Of a stretch of DNA of 64,000 bases, positions 62,669 through 64,000 are shown in pieces. The position numbers were made by a program, and so were the translations under genes. The stretch covers positions 124,001 through 188,000 of the forward strand of contig NZ_JAUFQP010000001.1 in assembly GCF_030409805.1 (NCBI RefSeq), in the 5' to 3' direction. Origin of the DNA: Algibacter miyuki (GTDB taxonomy: Bacteria; Bacteroidota; Bacteroidia; Flavobacteriales; Flavobacteriaceae). How positions within the stretch are numbered: the stretch's first letter is position 1; the number at the start of each line of letters is the position of its first letter. The notes under the pieces are model-generated. The model saw nothing but the letters and a program-made list of their open reading frames with translations. It searched no databases and had not been told where the DNA came from.

Positions 62669-64000
62669 ATGATTAAAATGAAAATAAATACGTTACCCTT
62701 AATTTTAACACTATTATGTTTTACGACTTGGTCTGCTAAGGCTCAAAAAAGTTCAGAAAAGACCAATATAGTTTTTATTGTATGTGATGATTTAGGCTAT
62801 GGAGATGTACAAAGTTTAGCTCCAGAAACCAGTAAAATAAAAACACCTTTTATAGATCAACTTACTAAAGAGGGTATGGTGTTTACAGATGCACATTCTG
62901 GCTCGTCGGTTTGCACACCAACACGTTATGGCATCATGACAGGGCGTTATAGCTGGCGTTCAAAACTTCAAAGTGGAGTTGTACAGGGGTTTGCACCTAA
63001 TTTGGTAGCTGAAGACCGACCAACAATTGCGAATTTTCTTAAAAGTCAAGGTTATAACACAGCTATAATAGGAAAGTGGCACCTTAATTTTCAATATTTG
63101 GATGCCGTTTCAAGAGTACCTATTGAAAAAGAAACAAAAAAACAGTTGCCTCCTGTAGGGGCTATTATTCCTGATGGACCTATCAATAGAGGGTTTGATT
63201 ATTATCATGGTTTTCATCATGCTAGAGATATGAAAGCGGTGATTGAAAATGATAAAGTGATTCTTTATGATGACGAAATAAATATGTTGCCACGCTTGAC
63301 AAGTAAATCAGTAGATTATATTAATGAACAAGCTAAAAATAAAGACGGTAACCCCTTTTTCTTATATGTGCCGTTAGGATCTCCACATACGCCAATTGTT
63401 CCTTCAAAAGAATGGCAAGGAAAAAGTGGTCTTGGTGATTATGCCGATTTTGTAATGCAAACTGATGCTACTGTGGGTGCTATAACAGAAGCGCTTAAAA
63501 GAAACGGATTATCAGAAAATACATTAGTGATATTTACAAGTGATAACGGTACGTCTAAAGCGGCTAATATACCAGATCTAGAGAAAAAAGGACATATTGT
63601 AAGTGCTGGCTATCGTGGTTCAAAATCGGATTTATGGGATGGTGGACATCGTGTTCCTTTTATCGTGAAATGGCCAAATCATGTAAAAGCAAACTCAACA
63701 AGTAACGCGTTAATTTGTTTAACCGATATCTTTGCTACGTTTTCTGAAATTACTAATGTGGCTGTTCCAAGTAAAAGTGGCGAGGATAGTGTAAGTTTTT
63801 TACCTGCTTTACAAGGAAAAGATATAAATAGCACTCGAGCTGGTGTTATTCATCATTCTATCAGCGGGCATTTTGGGTATAGACTGGGGAAATGGAAATT
63901 GTTATTAGCTAAAGGTTCTGGAGGATGGTCTTCACCAAGAGAAAAAGAATCTGCAAATATGACTATAGCGCAATTATACGATATGGAAAATGATCCTGCT
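62669..64000 (+). CDS. Sulfatase (S1 family), 3' end cut by window edge
   Basis: An open frame of 444 codons runs to the last base without a stop, so the C terminus is missing. Starting at ATG 62669 (a second ATG three codons on is equally likely) it has a signal peptide ending WSAKAQ. Motifs: VFIVCDDLGYGDVQSL, SSVCTPTR (Cys82, formylglycine precursor), IIGKWHLNFQYL, and IFTSDNGTSKAA. It is closely related in layout to the sulfatase at 57743-59302. The gap to the T9SS protein gene is only 56 bp, so the two are likely co-transcribed. It suggests the operon continues past the window. Confidence 0.94.
   Translation, partial: MIKMKINTLPLILTLLCFTTWSAKAQKSSEKTNIVFIVCDDLGYGDVQSLAPETSKIKTPFIDQLTKEGMVFTDAHSGSSVCTPTRYGIMTGRYSWRSKLQSGVVQGFAPNLVAEDRPTIANFLKSQGYNTAIIGKWHLNFQYLDAVSRVPIEKETKKQLPPVGAIIPDGPINRGFDYYHGFHHARDMKAVIENDKVILYDDEINMLPRLTSKSVDYINEQAKNKDGNPFFLYVPLGSPHTPIVPSKEWQGKSGLGDYADFVMQTDATVGAITEALKRNGLSENTLVIFTSDNGTSKAANIPDLEKKGHIVSAGYRGSKSDLWDGGHRVPFIVKWPNHVKANSTSNALICLTDIFATFSEITNVAVPSKSGEDSVSFLPALQGKDINSTRAGVIHHSISGHFGYRLGKWKLLLAKGSGGWSSPREKESANMTIAQLYDMENDPA

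Noticed and set aside
1..64000. Search for tRNA, rRNA, CRISPR arrays, insertion sequences and integrase genes
   Set aside because: None was seen: no cloverleaf-like tRNA sequence, no regularly spaced short repeats, and no transposase or integrase motifs on either strand.

Overview
The window is AT-rich DNA from a Bacteroidota bacterium, most likely a marine member of the Flavobacteriaceae. The evidence is three SusC/SusD pairs (one cut by the left edge), a one-protein hybrid two-component regulator, two proteins with C-terminal type IX secretion sorting domains, many lipoproteins, and a large set of sulfatases and fucosidases. I see no rRNA, tRNA, CRISPR array, insertion sequence, integrase or plasmid gene. 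The window is essentially one long glycan-utilisation region made of two adjoining modules.

Left module (about 1-26.4 kb): N-acetylglucosamine-type glycan. It holds a partial SusC with SusD, a FAS1/CBM96-like surface lipoprotein and a small GH16-fold lipoprotein. A terminator hairpin follows, then a glucosamine-6-phosphate deaminase and a GH20 hexosaminidase. Next come a decayed LacI-type regulator gene, an arylsulfotransferase-like lipoprotein and a second SusC/SusD pair. On the minus strand lie a second GH16-fold lipoprotein and a multidomain GH20 hexosaminidase. A hybrid two-component regulator is divergent from these. The module ends with a FucP/NagP-type sugar permease, a deaminase fused to a PIG-L deacetylase-like domain, and a GH18-like secreted protein. 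Together they would bind and cut a HexNAc-containing glycan outside the cell, import the sugar and convert glucosamine-6-phosphate to fructose-6-phosphate.

Right module (about 26.5-64 kb): sulfated fucose-containing glycan. It starts with a LacI-type repressor, a degenerate short-chain dehydrogenase-like protein, fuculokinase, fucose isomerase and a RhaD-type aldolase, all on the minus strand, with an AraC-type activator divergent from them. Then follow seven sulfatases (the last cut by the right edge), three GH29 alpha-L-fucosidases and a third SusC/SusD pair. There are also a five-bladed-propeller hydrolase-like protein, two homologous uncharacterised TIM-barrel hydrolase-like proteins of about 400 residues, an EF-hand alpha/beta-hydrolase esterase, and a large unrecognised secreted protein. 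The implied job is desulfation, deacylation, endo- and exo-cleavage of a sulfated fucan, then catabolism of L-fucose to dihydroxyacetone phosphate and lactaldehyde.

Candidate control sites include perfect or near-perfect LacI-type palindromes near the lacI and fuculokinase starts. Good terminator hairpins separate most of the transcription units. The least explained parts are the paired 400-residue hydrolase-like proteins, the 643-residue secreted protein, the degenerate dehydrogenase, the sulfotransferase inside a degradation locus, and the decayed lacI relic. All functional assignments rest on motifs and context read by eye.
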